Positions 35,443-44,154 of a DNA stretch of 64,000 bases are shown in pieces. The notes under the pieces were generated by a model. It ran no database searches, had not been told where the DNA came from, and saw nothing but the letters and a program-made list of their open reading frames with translations. Source of the stretch: Acetobacter malorum (GTDB taxonomy: Bacteria > Pseudomonadota > Alphaproteobacteria > Acetobacterales > Acetobacteraceae); the NCBI RefSeq assembly GCF_002153605.1, contig NZ_JOPG01000001.1:1-64000 (forward strand), read 5' to 3'. Within the stretch, counting starts at the first letter, position 1. Every line of letters begins with the position of its first letter. Both the position numbers and the translations under genes were made by a program.

Positions 35443-36227
35443 GATACAGAAGGCCTTGTGCCAAACCGGCGCTCCCGGCGGGCATAGGCTTCCAGCACGG
35501 TCGCAAAATGCCCTTCATTGAAGTCGGGCCAGAAAATATCCAGAAAAACGAGTTCCGCGTAGGCGCTCTGCCACAGCAGGAAGTTGGACAGCCGGAACTC
35601 CCCACTGGTCCGCACCACCACATCCGGGTCTGGCACGCCAGCGGTCCACAACTTGTCCGCAAACAGGCTTTCGTTAATCTCTTCAGGCTTCAGGTCGCCC
35701 TGCTGCACCGACTGCGCCAGACGACGCGCCGCCTGCACAATATCGCCGCGCCCGCCGTAAGACAGGGCCAGAAGGAGGGTCAGCCGCCCATTGTCCCGCG
35801 TGAGCGCTTCGGCTCGTGCCAGCTCTTCCCGCAGGCTGACATCAAACCGCGCCAGATCGCCAATAAAGCGAATGCGCACGCCTTCACGGTGCAGTTCCGC
35901 CACCTTATGCCGCAGATAATACCGCAGCAGGCTGGTCAGATCGGCCACCTCGGCAGGTTCGCGGGACCAGTTTTCCGAAGAGAACGCATAGAGTGTCAGA
36001 TACTTCACGCCACGATGCATGGCCGCACGCAGGCAGCGGGAAACGGCTTCCGCCCCCGCTTTATGCCCGGCCAGACGCGGCAGACCTCTCTCCAGCGCCC
36101 AGCGCCCGTTGCCATCCATAATGACGGCAACATGCGCGGGGACGACAGATTTCCTGTCTACAGTCCCGGATGATTTTGTTGGCACGGCTTCACCACCACG
36201 GGCCAGAGAGAGGAATCCCGACGCCAC
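35439..36227 (-). CDS. uppS: Undecaprenyl diphosphate synthase (cis-prenyltransferase)
   Basis: A 262-residue enzyme. HVAVIMDGNGRWALERGLPR (about 32-51) holds the catalytic aspartate, LTLYAFSSENWSRE (about 76-89) follows, and VVRTSGEFRLSNFLLWQSAYAEL-type C-terminal stretch (about 207-230) binds pyrophosphate. It builds C55 lipid carrier diphosphate for cell-wall and O-antigen synthesis. The first ~28 residues are extra, so a start a little downstream is possible. It lies five bases after the frr stop. Confidence 0.95.
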   Translation of the reverse strand: MASGFLSLARGGEAVPTKSSGTVDRKSVVPAHVAVIMDGNGRWALERGLPRLAGHKAGAEAVSRCLRAAMHRGVKYLTLYAFSSENWSREPAEVADLTSLLRYYLRHKVAELHREGVRIRFIGDLARFDVSLREELARAEALTRDNGRLTLLLALSYGGRGDIVQAARRLAQSVQQGDLKPEEINESLFADKLWTAGVPDPDVVVRTSGEFRLSNFLLWQSAYAELVFLDIFWPDFNEGHFATVLEAYARRERRFGTRPSVS

Positions 36228-36232
36228 TGGCG

Positions 36233-36796
36233 TCAGACCTGCTTAATCTCGCGGTCTTTTTCAGCCAGCATGTCATCAATTTTTTTCACATACTGGTCCG
36301 TGAGCTTCTGAATGGCGTCAGACCACGTCTTGACGTCATCCTGACTGATCTCACTCTTTTTCTCAAACGCCTTGGCTTTGTCCATGCCATCACGACGCAC
36401 GCCACGGGCGGCAATCTTGGCGCCTTCGGCATAGCGGGCCGCAGCCTTGGCCAGTTCATGGCGGCGTTCTTCCGTCAGCTGCGGAATCGGCACGCGGATC
36501 AGCTGGCCGTCAGAAGCCGGGTTCAGGCCCAGCCCGGAATCACGGATGGCACGCTCGACAGCACCCACCAGCACGCGGTCCCACACCTGCACGGTAATCA
36601 TCCGCGCTTCCGGCACGGCAATGGAGCCAACCTGCGTCAGCGGCACTTCACCGCCATAAGCTTCCACGCGCACCGGCTCCAGCAGGGCCGGACTGGCGCG
36701 GCCGGAACGCAGGCCAGCAAAGTCACGACGCAGGCTTTCCAGAGCGCCATCCATGCGGCGCGTCAGGTCTTCCAGAAGGGCATTCAGATCAGACAC
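36233..36796 (-). CDS. frr: Ribosome recycling factor
   Basis: A 187-residue protein: MDGALESLRRDFAGLRSGRA (about 15-34), VQVWDRVLVGAVERAIRDSG (about 74-93) and the C-terminal QKLTDQYVKKIDDMLAEKDREI follow the RRF pattern through the full length. With EF-G it splits ribosomes after termination. It follows pyrH by 104 bases that include a strong hairpin. Confidence 0.96.
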   Translation of the reverse strand: MSDLNALLEDLTRRMDGALESLRRDFAGLRSGRASPALLEPVRVEAYGGEVPLTQVGSIAVPEARMITVQVWDRVLVGAVERAIRDSGLGLNPASDGQLIRVPIPQLTEERRHELAKAAARYAEGAKIAARGVRRDGMDKAKAFEKKSEISQDDVKTWSDAIQKLTDQYVKKIDDMLAEKDREIKQV

Positions 36797-36816
36797 GGTC
36801 TCTCTCCCGTTTCCCG

Positions 36817-36839
36817 GACGGACCTTTCACAGGTCCGTC
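36817..36839. repeat. Perfect hairpin in the pyrH-frr gap
   Basis: GACGGACCT (36817-36825) pairs with AGGTCCGTC (36831-36839) around TTCAC. On the transcribed minus strand no T-run follows, so it is not a standard intrinsic terminator. It may mark RNA processing or attenuate between pyrH and frr. Confidence 0.6.
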
Positions 36840-36900
36840 TCATCACTCTCAACAACAGGGTCCGGCGGCAGCACACCGCGAACACAATAGTCCGTTGGTT

Positions 36901-37638
36901 TTACGCGGTTTCGATAATCCGCGTGTAAGGGCCTTCTTCACGCATCACACGCGGGAAAGACCCCGGCTCACCAATGTTGAACACAACAATCGGCAGACGA
37001 TTTTCACGCGCCAGACTGATGGCTGCGGCGTCCATCACGTTCAGCTGTTTGGACAGCACATCCATATAAGTCAGCTGCTCATACCGCACGGCAGAGGGGT
37101 CATGCTTGGGGTCAGCCGAATACACGCCGTCCACCTGCGTGCCTTTCAGCAACACATCGCATTCCATTTCCGCAGCGCGCAGCGCGGCGGCGGTATCGGT
37201 GGTGAAGAAGGGGTTGCCGGTCCCCGCAGCAAAAATTACCACGCGGCCTTTTTCCATATGCCGCACGGCGCGGCGGCGGATATAGGGCTCGGCAATGGCA
37301 GACATCGCAATAGCGGACATCACCCGCGTGGGGAGTTCCTGGCCTTCCAGCGCGTTCTGCAGCAGCAGAGCGTTAATCACGGTTGCCAGCATGCCGGCGT
37401 AGTCGCCCTGAGCACGATCCATGCCTTTGGCCGCCGCGGCCAGACCACGGAAGATGTTGCCACCGCCCACAACAAGGCAGACTTCCCACCCGCTGCGCAC
37501 AACCTCGGCAACATCAGCGGCAATACGCTCAACCGTCTGCTGATCGACGCCATAAGCGCCTGACCCCATCAGGGCCTCGCCGGAAACTTTGAGCAATACG
37601 CGTTTACGGGGTGGCATCTCGCCAGTGGAAGCAGTCAT
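36901..37638 (-). CDS. pyrH: Uridylate kinase (UMP kinase)
   Basis: A 245-residue amino-acid-kinase-fold enzyme. [12 protein letters not shown] (about 14-25), [14 protein letters not shown] (about 53-66) and [22 protein letters not shown] (about 133-154) match PyrH. It phosphorylates UMP to UDP, feeding UDP-sugars for lipid A and peptidoglycan. It heads the pyrH-to-lpxI cluster. rpsB and tsf, usual upstream neighbours, are absent; instead a terminator hairpin and a short leader reading frame precede it. Confidence 0.96.
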   Translation of the reverse strand: MTASTGEMPPRKRVLLKVSGEALMGSGAYGVDQQTVERIAADVAEVVRSGWEVCLVVGGGNIFRGLAAAAKGMDRAQGDYAGMLATVINALLLQNALEGQELPTRVMSAIAMSAIAEPYIRRRAVRHMEKGRVVIFAAGTGNPFFTTDTAAALRAAEMECDVLLKGTQVDGVYSADPKHDPSAVRYEQLTYMDVLSKQLNVMDAAAISLARENRLPIVVFNIGEPGSFPRVMREEGPYTRIIETA

Positions 37639-37721
37639 TGGCCCTCAATCACGCAGATCGTCTGAAAAAGGCCCTGCCCCCGTGCAGGGGCAGGACAAGT
37701 CGCCCCTCTCTTATCCTTCAT
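37635..37721 (-). CDS. Possible 28-codon leader reading frame before pyrH
   Basis: An ATG at 37721 opens a frame of 28 codons (starts [12 protein letters not shown]) that runs through the terminator hairpin at 37665-37694 and stops with TGA overlapping the pyrH ATG by four bases. No good ribosome binding site precedes it. The overlap is of the kind used for translational coupling, but a frame this short can arise by chance. Confidence 0.3.
   Translation of the reverse strand: MKDKRGATCPAPARGQGLFQTICVIEGQ
37665..37694 (-). terminator. Intrinsic terminator between era and pyrH
   Basis: On the minus strand CCTGCCCC and GGGGCAGG form an 8-bp GC-rich stem around a 6-base loop, followed by GCCTTTTT. 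It should end the rpoZ-to-era transcript. It lies only 27 bases before the pyrH start, leaving no room for a promoter between, so it may also act as an attenuator. Confidence 0.8.
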
Positions 37722-37751
37722 GACGCGCGGCCACAAGCGGTCAGACCCGCC

Positions 37752-38651
37752 TTAGGGCACATCATCCAGACCAATGGCGCGCAGGCGGGCGCGCTCTTCA
37801 TCCCACCCAGAGCGCTCTTTTACATTCAGAAACAGGTGGCATGGCCGTTCCAGCAGACCGGAAAGCTGCTTACGCGCGCGCTCCCCAATCTGGCGGATTT
37901 TCTGCCCGCGCTCGCCAATCAGAATCGCCTTGTGGCCGGTGCGCCCCACATAAATGGTGGCGTCAATCCGCACGGAACCGTCGGGGCGTTCCTTATAGCT
38001 TTCCGTCTCCACCGTCGTGCCATACGGCACTTCCTCATGCGTTTGCAGGAAGATCTGCTCACGCACCAGTTCAGCGGCCAGCAACCGGTCGGGCAGATCG
38101 GTCAGATCATCTTCCGGGTAGAGATACGGGCCTTCCGGCAGGCTGGCAGCCAGACGGTCCAGCAGATCTTCCACCCCGCTGCCGGAGCGGGCGCTGACCA
38201 TGAAGACATGCTCCACCGTCAGCTTTTTGGTGATGTCCTGCGTCAGCGGCAACAGCCGTTCCGGGGAGACCAGATCGGTCTTGTTCAGCACCAGCCAGAC
38301 TTTGCGGCCCGTGGTCGCCAGACGCTCAATAATGCTGCTAACCGCATCCGTCAGACCCGAGCGCGCATCCACCAGCAGGAGCGTGATGTCCGCATCTTCC
38401 GCCCCGCTCCATGCGGCGGCCACCATCGCCCGGTCCAGCATCCGGCGCGGCTGGAAAATTCCGGGCGTATCCACCAGCAGAATCTGCGTGGTGCCGCGCA
38501 TCAGAATCCCCAGCACACGGGCGCGGGTCGTCTGCGCCTTAGGGCTGACAATGGAGAGTTTCGCCCCCGCCATCTTGTTCAGCAGCGTGGATTTACCGGC
38601 GTTTGGCGCCCCCACCAGAGCGGCAAACCCGCAGCGTGTCGTCTCACCCAT
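37752..38651 (-). CDS. era: GTPase Era
   Basis: A 299-residue GTPase. G1 is VGAPNAGKSTL (about 14-24), G3 is DTPGIF near 61-66, and G4 is NKTDLV near 124-129. The C-terminal KH domain (about 205-285) includes AILIGERGQKIRQIGERAR. It binds 16S rRNA near its 3' end and aids 30S assembly. Its start at 38651 overlaps the rnc stop by eight bases in another frame, consistent with rnc-era coupling. Confidence 0.96.
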   Translation of the reverse strand: MGETTRCGFAALVGAPNAGKSTLLNKMAGAKLSIVSPKAQTTRARVLGILMRGTTQILLVDTPGIFQPRRMLDRAMVAAAWSGAEDADITLLLVDARSGLTDAVSSIIERLATTGRKVWLVLNKTDLVSPERLLPLTQDITKKLTVEHVFMVSARSGSGVEDLLDRLAASLPEGPYLYPEDDLTDLPDRLLAAELVREQIFLQTHEEVPYGTTVETESYKERPDGSVRIDATIYVGRTGHKAILIGERGQKIRQIGERARKQLSGLLERPCHLFLNVKERSGWDEERARLRAIGLDDVP

Positions 38652-39390
38652 GTTGCGGGCCTCCAAGTTGTTCAAGCAGATCCGCTGCTGCGGCACTTTC
38701 GGCGGCCCGCTTGTTTCCGGCCCGCCCTTCTCCACTCCGGCCACCAGCGGTAACCTGCACCACAAACAACGGCGCGTGAGAGGGGCCATCGGCCCCGATT
38801 GTCTTATAAACCGGCAGGCTCTGCCCGCGGCCCAGAACCCATTCCTGCAAGGCCGTTTTCGGGTCCTTGGGCGGGCGGGCCTGCGCATCCAGCAGCGGCT
38901 TCCAGACCGTGCGGACAATGTTCCGCGCCGGGTCCAGCCCGCCATCCAGAAAGACTGCACCCAGCACGGCTTCCAACGCATCGGCCACCACATTGGCGGT
39001 GCTTTGCACCCCGGCGCGGGCCTCATGCGTGGCAACGGCCAGACTGGCAGGCAGATCAATCCGTTCGGCAATTTCAGCCAACGACGTGCGGGAGACCAGA
39101 TGCGCCAGACGGGAGCCAAGTGCTCCTTCCTGCTCTGCCGGGTAGCGTTCCAGCAGCCATTCCGCCATCAGCAGCCCCAGCACACGGTCCCCGATAAATT
39201 CCAGCCGCTCGTTAGAGCCCATGCCCCGCGCCTTCTGCGGCCGACGCCGCCCGCCTGCGTTCTGGTGCGCGGCAGAGCGATGCGTCAGCGCCTCATGCAG
39301 CAGAGCGGGATTACTGAACTGATAATCCAGCCGGTCCTGCAGGGCGGTTACAGCGGAGGCTTCTCCGGCAAAAACTGCGGGGCGCTTCAT
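38644..39390 (-). CDS. rnc: Ribonuclease III
   Basis: A 248-residue double-strand-specific endonuclease. NERLEFIGDRVLGLLMAEWL (about 54-73) is the signature with catalytic acidic residues. LEAVLGAVFLDGGLDPAR supplies the second set, and a double-stranded RNA-binding domain covers about 175-240 (PKTALQEWVLGRGQSLPVYK). It matures rRNA and some mRNAs. It overlaps lepB by four bases and era by eight. Confidence 0.96.
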   Translation of the reverse strand: MKRPAVFAGEASAVTALQDRLDYQFSNPALLHEALTHRSAAHQNAGGRRRPQKARGMGSNERLEFIGDRVLGLLMAEWLLERYPAEQEGALGSRLAHLVSRTSLAEIAERIDLPASLAVATHEARAGVQSTANVVADALEAVLGAVFLDGGLDPARNIVRTVWKPLLDAQARPPKDPKTALQEWVLGRGQSLPVYKTIGADGPSHAPLFVVQVTAGGRSGEGRAGNKRAAESAAAADLLEQLGGPQHG

Positions 39391-40196
39391 GTAATGCTCC
39401 GGAAAATACGGGCCCAGCGAATTTCCGCCGGCCAGTACCAGATCTGCCAGAACGGGTGCGCGGACTCTACGGAGAAGAACACGCGCGACGCATGGCCAAC
39501 CAGATTTTCCATCGGCACAAAACCAAGGTCTTTCGGACCATCGCCCATAAAGCGGCTGTCCGCGCTGTCATCCCGGTTATCGCCCATGGCGAAGAAATAG
39601 CCCGGCGGCACAACGTAATCCGGCGTATTGTTCTGCGCGCCATCATCCATCAGCTTGAGCACCTGATGCGCCACGACGCCCTTGCCCCCACTGGCTGGCA
39701 ACTGCTCATCACAAGCCTCGCCTTCCATCGGCACATGGGATTCATCCAGCGCGGTATAGGGATGCGGGGCGAGGCAGGGCACCTGCTGGTCGTTCAGATA
39801 CAGATGGCCTTCCGTCACGCGGATATGGTCACCCGGCAGGCCGATAATCCGTTTGACGTAATCAACCGACGTATCTTTGGTAAAACGAAATACAGCCACA
39901 TCACCCCGATGCGGTTCCGCTCCCCAGATCCGCCCCTGAAACAGGTTGGGCGAGAACGGGAAGGAATAGCGCGAATAGCCGTAGCTGTATTTGGACACCA
40001 TGATGTAGTCCCCCACCTGCAGGGTCGGAATCATGGAGCCGGACGGAATCACGAAGCTTTCAAACAGGAAAGTGCGGAACAGCGTGACCACCAGCACCAC
40101 GCCGATGATGGTTCTCGCATAGTCCAGCACGAGCTGCCCGATGGTTGCCGGCCCCCCTGCGCCTGATGCCGTGGGAGTCTGGTTCGGGTTGGTCAT
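39387..40196 (-). CDS. lepB: Signal peptidase I
   Basis: A 269-residue membrane protease. One transmembrane helix (IIGVVLVVTLFRTFLFESF, about 30-48) precedes the catalytic serine in IPSGSMIPTLQVGDYI. VAVFRFTKDTSVDYVKRIIG carries the catalytic lysine, and FAMGDNRDDSADSRFMG (about 205-221) is the third motif. It removes signal peptides of exported proteins. ATG 40196 and an in-frame GTG at 40205 are both possible starts. Confidence 0.94.
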   Translation of the reverse strand: MTNPNQTPTASGAGGPATIGQLVLDYARTIIGVVLVVTLFRTFLFESFVIPSGSMIPTLQVGDYIMVSKYSYGYSRYSFPFSPNLFQGRIWGAEPHRGDVAVFRFTKDTSVDYVKRIIGLPGDHIRVTEGHLYLNDQQVPCLAPHPYTALDESHVPMEGEACDEQLPASGGKGVVAHQVLKLMDDGAQNNTPDYVVPPGYFFAMGDNRDDSADSRFMGDGPKDLGFVPMENLVGHASRVFFSVESAHPFWQIWYWPAEIRWARIFRSIT

Positions 40197-40272
40197 GTCC
40201 TGCACCGCCTGTCTGCGTCGTTAGGAAAGAAAAGAAAAATCGGCGGGATCAAGCCGCGCACCCCAGGGGATG

Positions 40273-40680
40273 TCAAGCGGGACGCCCCGAGATAATCACC
40301 TCAGCAAAGGCATACGGATGCTCGTCCGTCATGCTCAGCACCAGATGCGGCACCTGCCCCGCGGGCACGATCTGCTGCAACCGCAGCAAGGCTGCCCCGG
40401 TCAGCACCAGTGTAGGCTGACCAGAGGGCAGATTATCCACCCCGATCTGGCTCTGCGCCACACCCTGCGCAAACCCGGTGCCCAGCGCCTTGGCGCAGGC
40501 CTCTTTGGCGGCCCAGCGTTTAGCATAGGCCCCAATCCGGGCCTGACCCTTCCGGCGGTCGGCCCGGGCTCGTTCCGTTTGGGTAAACACCCGATTGAGG
40601 AAGCGGTCACCAAACTGTTCGATCACGCGTTCAATCCGACGCATGTCGCACAAATCCACTCCGGCGGCGATCACACTCAC
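40273..40680 (-). CDS. acpS: Holo-acyl-carrier-protein synthase
   Basis: A 135-residue 4'-phosphopantetheinyl transferase. AAGVDLCDMRRIERVIEQFG (about 5-24) and YAKRWAAKEACAKALGTGF (about 52-70) contain the metal-binding Asp and Glu and the WAAKEA signature; MTDEHPYAFAEVIIS closes it. It activates ACP for fatty-acid and lipid A synthesis. It overlaps rel by four bases. Confidence 0.95.
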   Translation of the reverse strand: MSVIAAGVDLCDMRRIERVIEQFGDRFLNRVFTQTERARADRRKGQARIGAYAKRWAAKEACAKALGTGFAQGVAQSQIGVDNLPSGQPTLVLTGAALLRLQQIVPAGQVPHLVLSMTDEHPYAFAEVIISGRPA

Positions 40681-43034
40681 GCCCGTGCCCTGTCAGCCTG
40701 AGAAATACCCTGCGCGGCCCGCAGCGCGGCAATCACGGAGGACAGATGGCGCAGGTCCCGCACTTCAACGTCTACAAGGATTTCCATGAAGTCGAGCTGC
40801 CGGTGCACAATCTTCAGGTTCACCACCGAGGCATCCGCCTTGGATACGGTGTTGGTAATGGCAGCCAGCACGGCAGATTCGTTCTCGGCCACAATGGTGA
40901 TGCGCCCCACCCGCAGCTCTCCGCTGCCAGAGCGAGACATGGCATCATAATCCCAGTCCACATCCAGAAAACGCTCCGGTGTGGCGGCAAAGCTTTCCAG
41001 CGTCGGGCAGGTCCGCGTGTGAATAGTCACGCCTTTTCCGGTCGCGACCACCCCGACAATCCGGTCACCCGGCAGGGCGTGGCAGCAGGCGGCAAAATGC
41101 ACCGCCACACCGGGGCCAAGCCCCACCAGCGGAATTGCCCCACCGGAGCGCCCACTTCCAGCACCGCTTGTGGCGCGTGGGCGCGGTCCGGCGGTACCCA
41201 GAACACCCGGCAACCCCGCAACCATGCGCGGCGCACGTGTCGCGCGACGCAGTTCCGGGTAGGCCGCATGCACAACATCCCGCGCACCGAGGTTGTTATT
41301 GCCCACCGACACATAAAGATCCTGAAGCGAATTCTGCTTCAGCGCCTTCAGTGTGGTTTCAATAATCTTTTCGGAGCCATCGACCCCTTCCTGACGGAAG
41401 GCCTTGGCCAATGCTGCGCGGCCGCTATCCAGATAGGTCTGGCGCTGCTGTGCAGCTACATAGCGACGAATACGCGCCCGCGCCTTGCCGGTAACCACAA
41501 ACCGCTCCCACGAGGGGGACGGTGCGCCACCGCGGGCCGTCATGATCTCGACCTGATCCCCGTTCTGCAACTCATGGCGCAGCGGCATCAGGCGGCCATT
41601 GATCTTGGCCCCCACGCAGGAATCGCCAATCTGGCTATGCACAGCATAGGCAAAATCAACCGAGGTCGCCCCACGCGGCAGCGAGATCAGCTGGCCTTTG
41701 GGGGAGAAGCAGAAAACCTGATCCTGATAGAGTTCAAGCTTGGTGTTTTCCAGAAACTCATCCGGCGCGGAGGACGCTTCCAGAATTTCCAGCAGATCCT
41801 GCACCCAGCGTGGCCGACGGAAGCCAGCAATCCCGCCACCGGCCTCAACATCACCTTCCTTATACGCCCAGTGTGCCGCCACGCCGTTTTCGGCAATGTC
41901 GTGCATGGCCTCGGTGCGGATCTGCACTTCAATCTTCTGGTTGCGCGGGGAGCGCAGCGTCACCCCGGTATGCAGGCTCTGATATCCGTTGGCCTTGGGG
42001 GTGGAAATATAGTCCTTGAAGCGCCCGGCAATAACCGGATAGGCGGCATGCACCGCCCCGAGCGCCATGTAGCAATCCTCACGCGTATCCACCACAACGC
42101 GGAACGCCATAATGTCGGAGAGCTGCTCAAACGCCACATTCCGGCGCTGCATCTTCTCCCAGATGGAATACGGCGATTTTTCCCGGCCTGAGACGTGGAC
42201 GTTCTTCAGCCCAGCTTCTTCACACAGGCGCAGCAGTTCCCGCCGCACCTCTTCAATCACATCAGCACCCTGCCCGCGCAGGTAATTCAGGCGGGCGCGA
42301 ATGGTGGCATCTGCTTCCGGCTCAAGCTGCGCGAAGGAGAGGTTCTGCAGCTCGGTCTTGACCCGATCCATACCGATACGTTCGGCAAGGGGGGCATAGA
42401 TATCGAGCGTTTCCCGCGCAATGCGCTGGCGACGGTCCACCCGCTCCACAAAATGCAGTGTGCGCATGTTGTGCAGACGGTCCGCCAGCTTGACCAGCAG
42501 AACGCGGATGTCTTTCGACATCGCCAGCACGAGCTTGCGGAAATTTTCGGCTTGTTTGGTGCGGTCAGACTGGAGCTCCAGCCGGGTCAGCTTGGTGACA
42601 CCATCCACCAGATCCGCCACCGTCGGGCCAAACTGCGCCCGCAGGTCTTCCTGCGTAATGCCGGTATCTTCAATAGTGTCGTGCAGCAGGGCCGTGATGA
42701 TGGACGGCACATCCAGCCGGAAACCAGCCAGAATCATCGCAACCGCCAGCGGGTGCGTTATGTACGGGTCACCATTATCACGAAGCTGGCTCTCATGAGC
42801 CTTTTTCGCCACGGCAAAAGCGCGGCGAATACTCTCCAGATCAGCAGTTGGCGCGTATCCGCGCACAACATTGATCAGCCGGTCACAGGTAATATCTCCA
42901 CGCCCGGAAGGCTCAGGAGAAACCGGAACGGGGGTGGAGTCCCCCGTTGCAACAGGCAGAAGCGCAGAACCGGCTGAGGAGTCTGCCTCAGACACCAAAG
43001 TCCCGGTCCTGTTGTCGCCCCCCGCCTGCGTCAC
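40677..43034 (-). CDS. rel: Bifunctional (p)ppGpp synthetase/hydrolase (RelA/SpoT homologue)
   Basis: A 785-residue RSH protein. An extra Ser/Pro-rich start of about 45 residues precedes the HD hydrolase domain, whose ALLHDTIEDTG (His118-Asp119) is intact. The synthetase domain (about 270-380) has SIWEKMQRRNVAFEQLSDIM and GYQSLHTGV. TGS (CFSPKGQLISLPRGATSVDF, about 430) and a C-terminal ACT domain follow. Both catalytic halves look active, so this is likely the single long RSH that sets the alarmone level. It sits between rpoZ and acpS, as usual. Confidence 0.94.
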   Translation of the reverse strand: MTQAGGDNRTGTLVSEADSSAGSALLPVATGDSTPVPVSPEPSGRGDITCDRLINVVRGYAPTADLESIRRAFAVAKKAHESQLRDNGDPYITHPLAVAMILAGFRLDVPSIITALLHDTIEDTGITQEDLRAQFGPTVADLVDGVTKLTRLELQSDRTKQAENFRKLVLAMSKDIRVLLVKLADRLHNMRTLHFVERVDRRQRIARETLDIYAPLAERIGMDRVKTELQNLSFAQLEPEADATIRARLNYLRGQGADVIEEVRRELLRLCEEAGLKNVHVSGREKSPYSIWEKMQRRNVAFEQLSDIMAFRVVVDTREDCYMALGAVHAAYPVIAGRFKDYISTPKANGYQSLHTGVTLRSPRNQKIEVQIRTEAMHDIAENGVAAHWAYKEGDVEAGGGIAGFRRPRWVQDLLEILEASSAPDEFLENTKLELYQDQVFCFSPKGQLISLPRGATSVDFAYAVHSQIGDSCVGAKINGRLMPLRHELQNGDQVEIMTARGGAPSPSWERFVVTGKARARIRRYVAAQQRQTYLDSGRAALAKAFRQEGVDGSEKIIETTLKALKQNSLQDLYVSVGNNNLGARDVVHAAYPELRRATRAPRMVAGLPGVLGTAGPRPRATSGAGSGRSGGAIPLVGLGPGVAVHFAACCHALPGDRIVGVVATGKGVTIHTRTCPTLESFAATPERFLDVDWDYDAMSRSGSGELRVGRITIVAENESAVLAAITNTVSKADASVVNLKIVHRQLDFMEILVDVEVRDLRHLSSVIAALRAAQGISQADRARA

Positions 43035-43040
43035 ACGCTC

Positions 43041-43412
43041 TTACCGCCGTGCGCGCCCGCTGAGAGCGGCTTCAATCGCACCGGCATCATCAGAAGCTTC
43101 TTCTTCCGGAGAGACTTCCTGCAGACCAAAGATGTTCTGTTCAGTCGGCACCAGATCCTGCACTTCTTCATCCACAGGCTCGGGCTCGGGTTCGCGGGCC
43201 TGAGAGCGGATCAGATCATTACGCAGGTCAGGCAGCTTGACCGTTTCGTCCGCGATTTCGCGCAGGGCGACAACCGGATTCTTGTCATTATCGCGGTCAA
43301 TGGTAAGCTCTTCCCCGCGTGAGATATTGCGGGCGCGCTGCGCCGCATACAGCACCAGCTCAAAGCGGTTCGGGACTTTCTCAACGCAGTCTTCGACGGT
43401 GACGCGGGCCAT
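43041..43412 (-). CDS. rpoZ: RNA polymerase omega subunit
   Basis: A 123-residue protein. [21 protein letters not shown] and [20 protein letters not shown] with [12 protein letters not shown] are the omega core (1-70). The C-terminal half is an acidic, disordered tail ([15 protein letters not shown]). Omega stabilises beta-prime and forms part of a ppGpp site; the next gene, six bases away, makes and degrades ppGpp. Confidence 0.96.
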   Translation of the reverse strand: MARVTVEDCVEKVPNRFELVLYAAQRARNISRGEELTIDRDNDKNPVVALREIADETVKLPDLRNDLIRSQAREPEPEPVDEEVQDLVPTEQNIFGLQEVSPEEEASDDAGAIEAALSGRARR

Positions 43413-43490
43413 TACGAAGAGCCTCCAGACAATTCAGCTAAAAAATTCAGAGAGAGCATTGTAACGCATCCCCCCACCCCTAGGAAGTCC

Positions 43491-44027
43491 TTATTCCTGA
43501 ATCCGGCGGATTTCCTGATCCGCGACATCAGGCAGCAGGTCCGCCAGCCTTTTCCCGCTGGAAGGGTGAACCCACTCCGGCGCGACGTCCTGCAGGGGCA
43601 GCAGCACAAAAGCCCGCTCATGCGCACGGGGATGTGGCAGGATAAGATGCGAATCATTCTGACAAAGAGAGCCATAGGTGATAAGGTCGAGATCCAGCGT
43701 GCGGGCTGCGTTTGGTATGGAACGCTCGCGCCCAAAGCGCGTTTCTATTGTCTGAAGCGCTTGTAGCAGGGCATCAGGCCCAATCCTGGCGATCCCCCGA
43801 ACCATACCATTGATATAAGGAGGCTGACCGGAAGGTGGGACAGGAGCACTTTCATACCAGACTGAGACAGCCTCGATCTGCAACCCCGGCACGTCTTGCA
43901 GCGCGGCGACAACCTGCTGGCATGTCTCACGCGCCGCCTGCCCCGCATATGGCAGATTTGCTCCTATCGCGATCAGAACAGTTTCTGCCTTGTCAGAGGT
44001 TTTTGTCAGGCCTGATATAAATGCCAT
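43491..44027 (-). CDS. folK: 2-amino-4-hydroxy-6-hydroxymethyldihydropteridine pyrophosphokinase
   Basis: A 178-residue enzyme. VLIAIGANLPYAGQAARETC (about 17-36) opens it; IETRFGRERSIPNAARTLDLDLITYG (about 98-123) is the HPPK signature, split by typical acidic metal ligands, and LILPHPRAHERAFVLLPLQD ends the core. It pyrophosphorylates the pterin before dihydropteroate formation in folate synthesis. ATG 44027 is preferred over an in-frame GTG at 44054. A 78-base gap separates it from rpoZ. Confidence 0.94.
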   Translation of the reverse strand: MAFISGLTKTSDKAETVLIAIGANLPYAGQAARETCQQVVAALQDVPGLQIEAVSVWYESAPVPPSGQPPYINGMVRGIARIGPDALLQALQTIETRFGRERSIPNAARTLDLDLITYGSLCQNDSHLILPHPRAHERAFVLLPLQDVAPEWVHPSSGKRLADLLPDVADQEIRRIQE

Positions 44028-44154
44028 GGCTGATGTATCTTTTTTTCTGAACACGGGTATAATCCGCCGACCTTACCCTTAAATCCCTGAATGCGATAGA
44101 TTTTTAACCTACATTCAAAATGCCTTATCGTGTCATTTAGAGGAAAAAACCCAA

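Noticed and set aside
38652-39119. Extended era start at 39119
   Set aside because: The upstream frame lies inside rnc in another frame and is Trp/Arg-rich; ATG 38651 gives the exact Era N-terminus.
40746-42191. 481-codon plus-strand open frame over rel
   Set aside because: Antisense to rel, whose HD, synthetase, TGS and ACT domains are clear.
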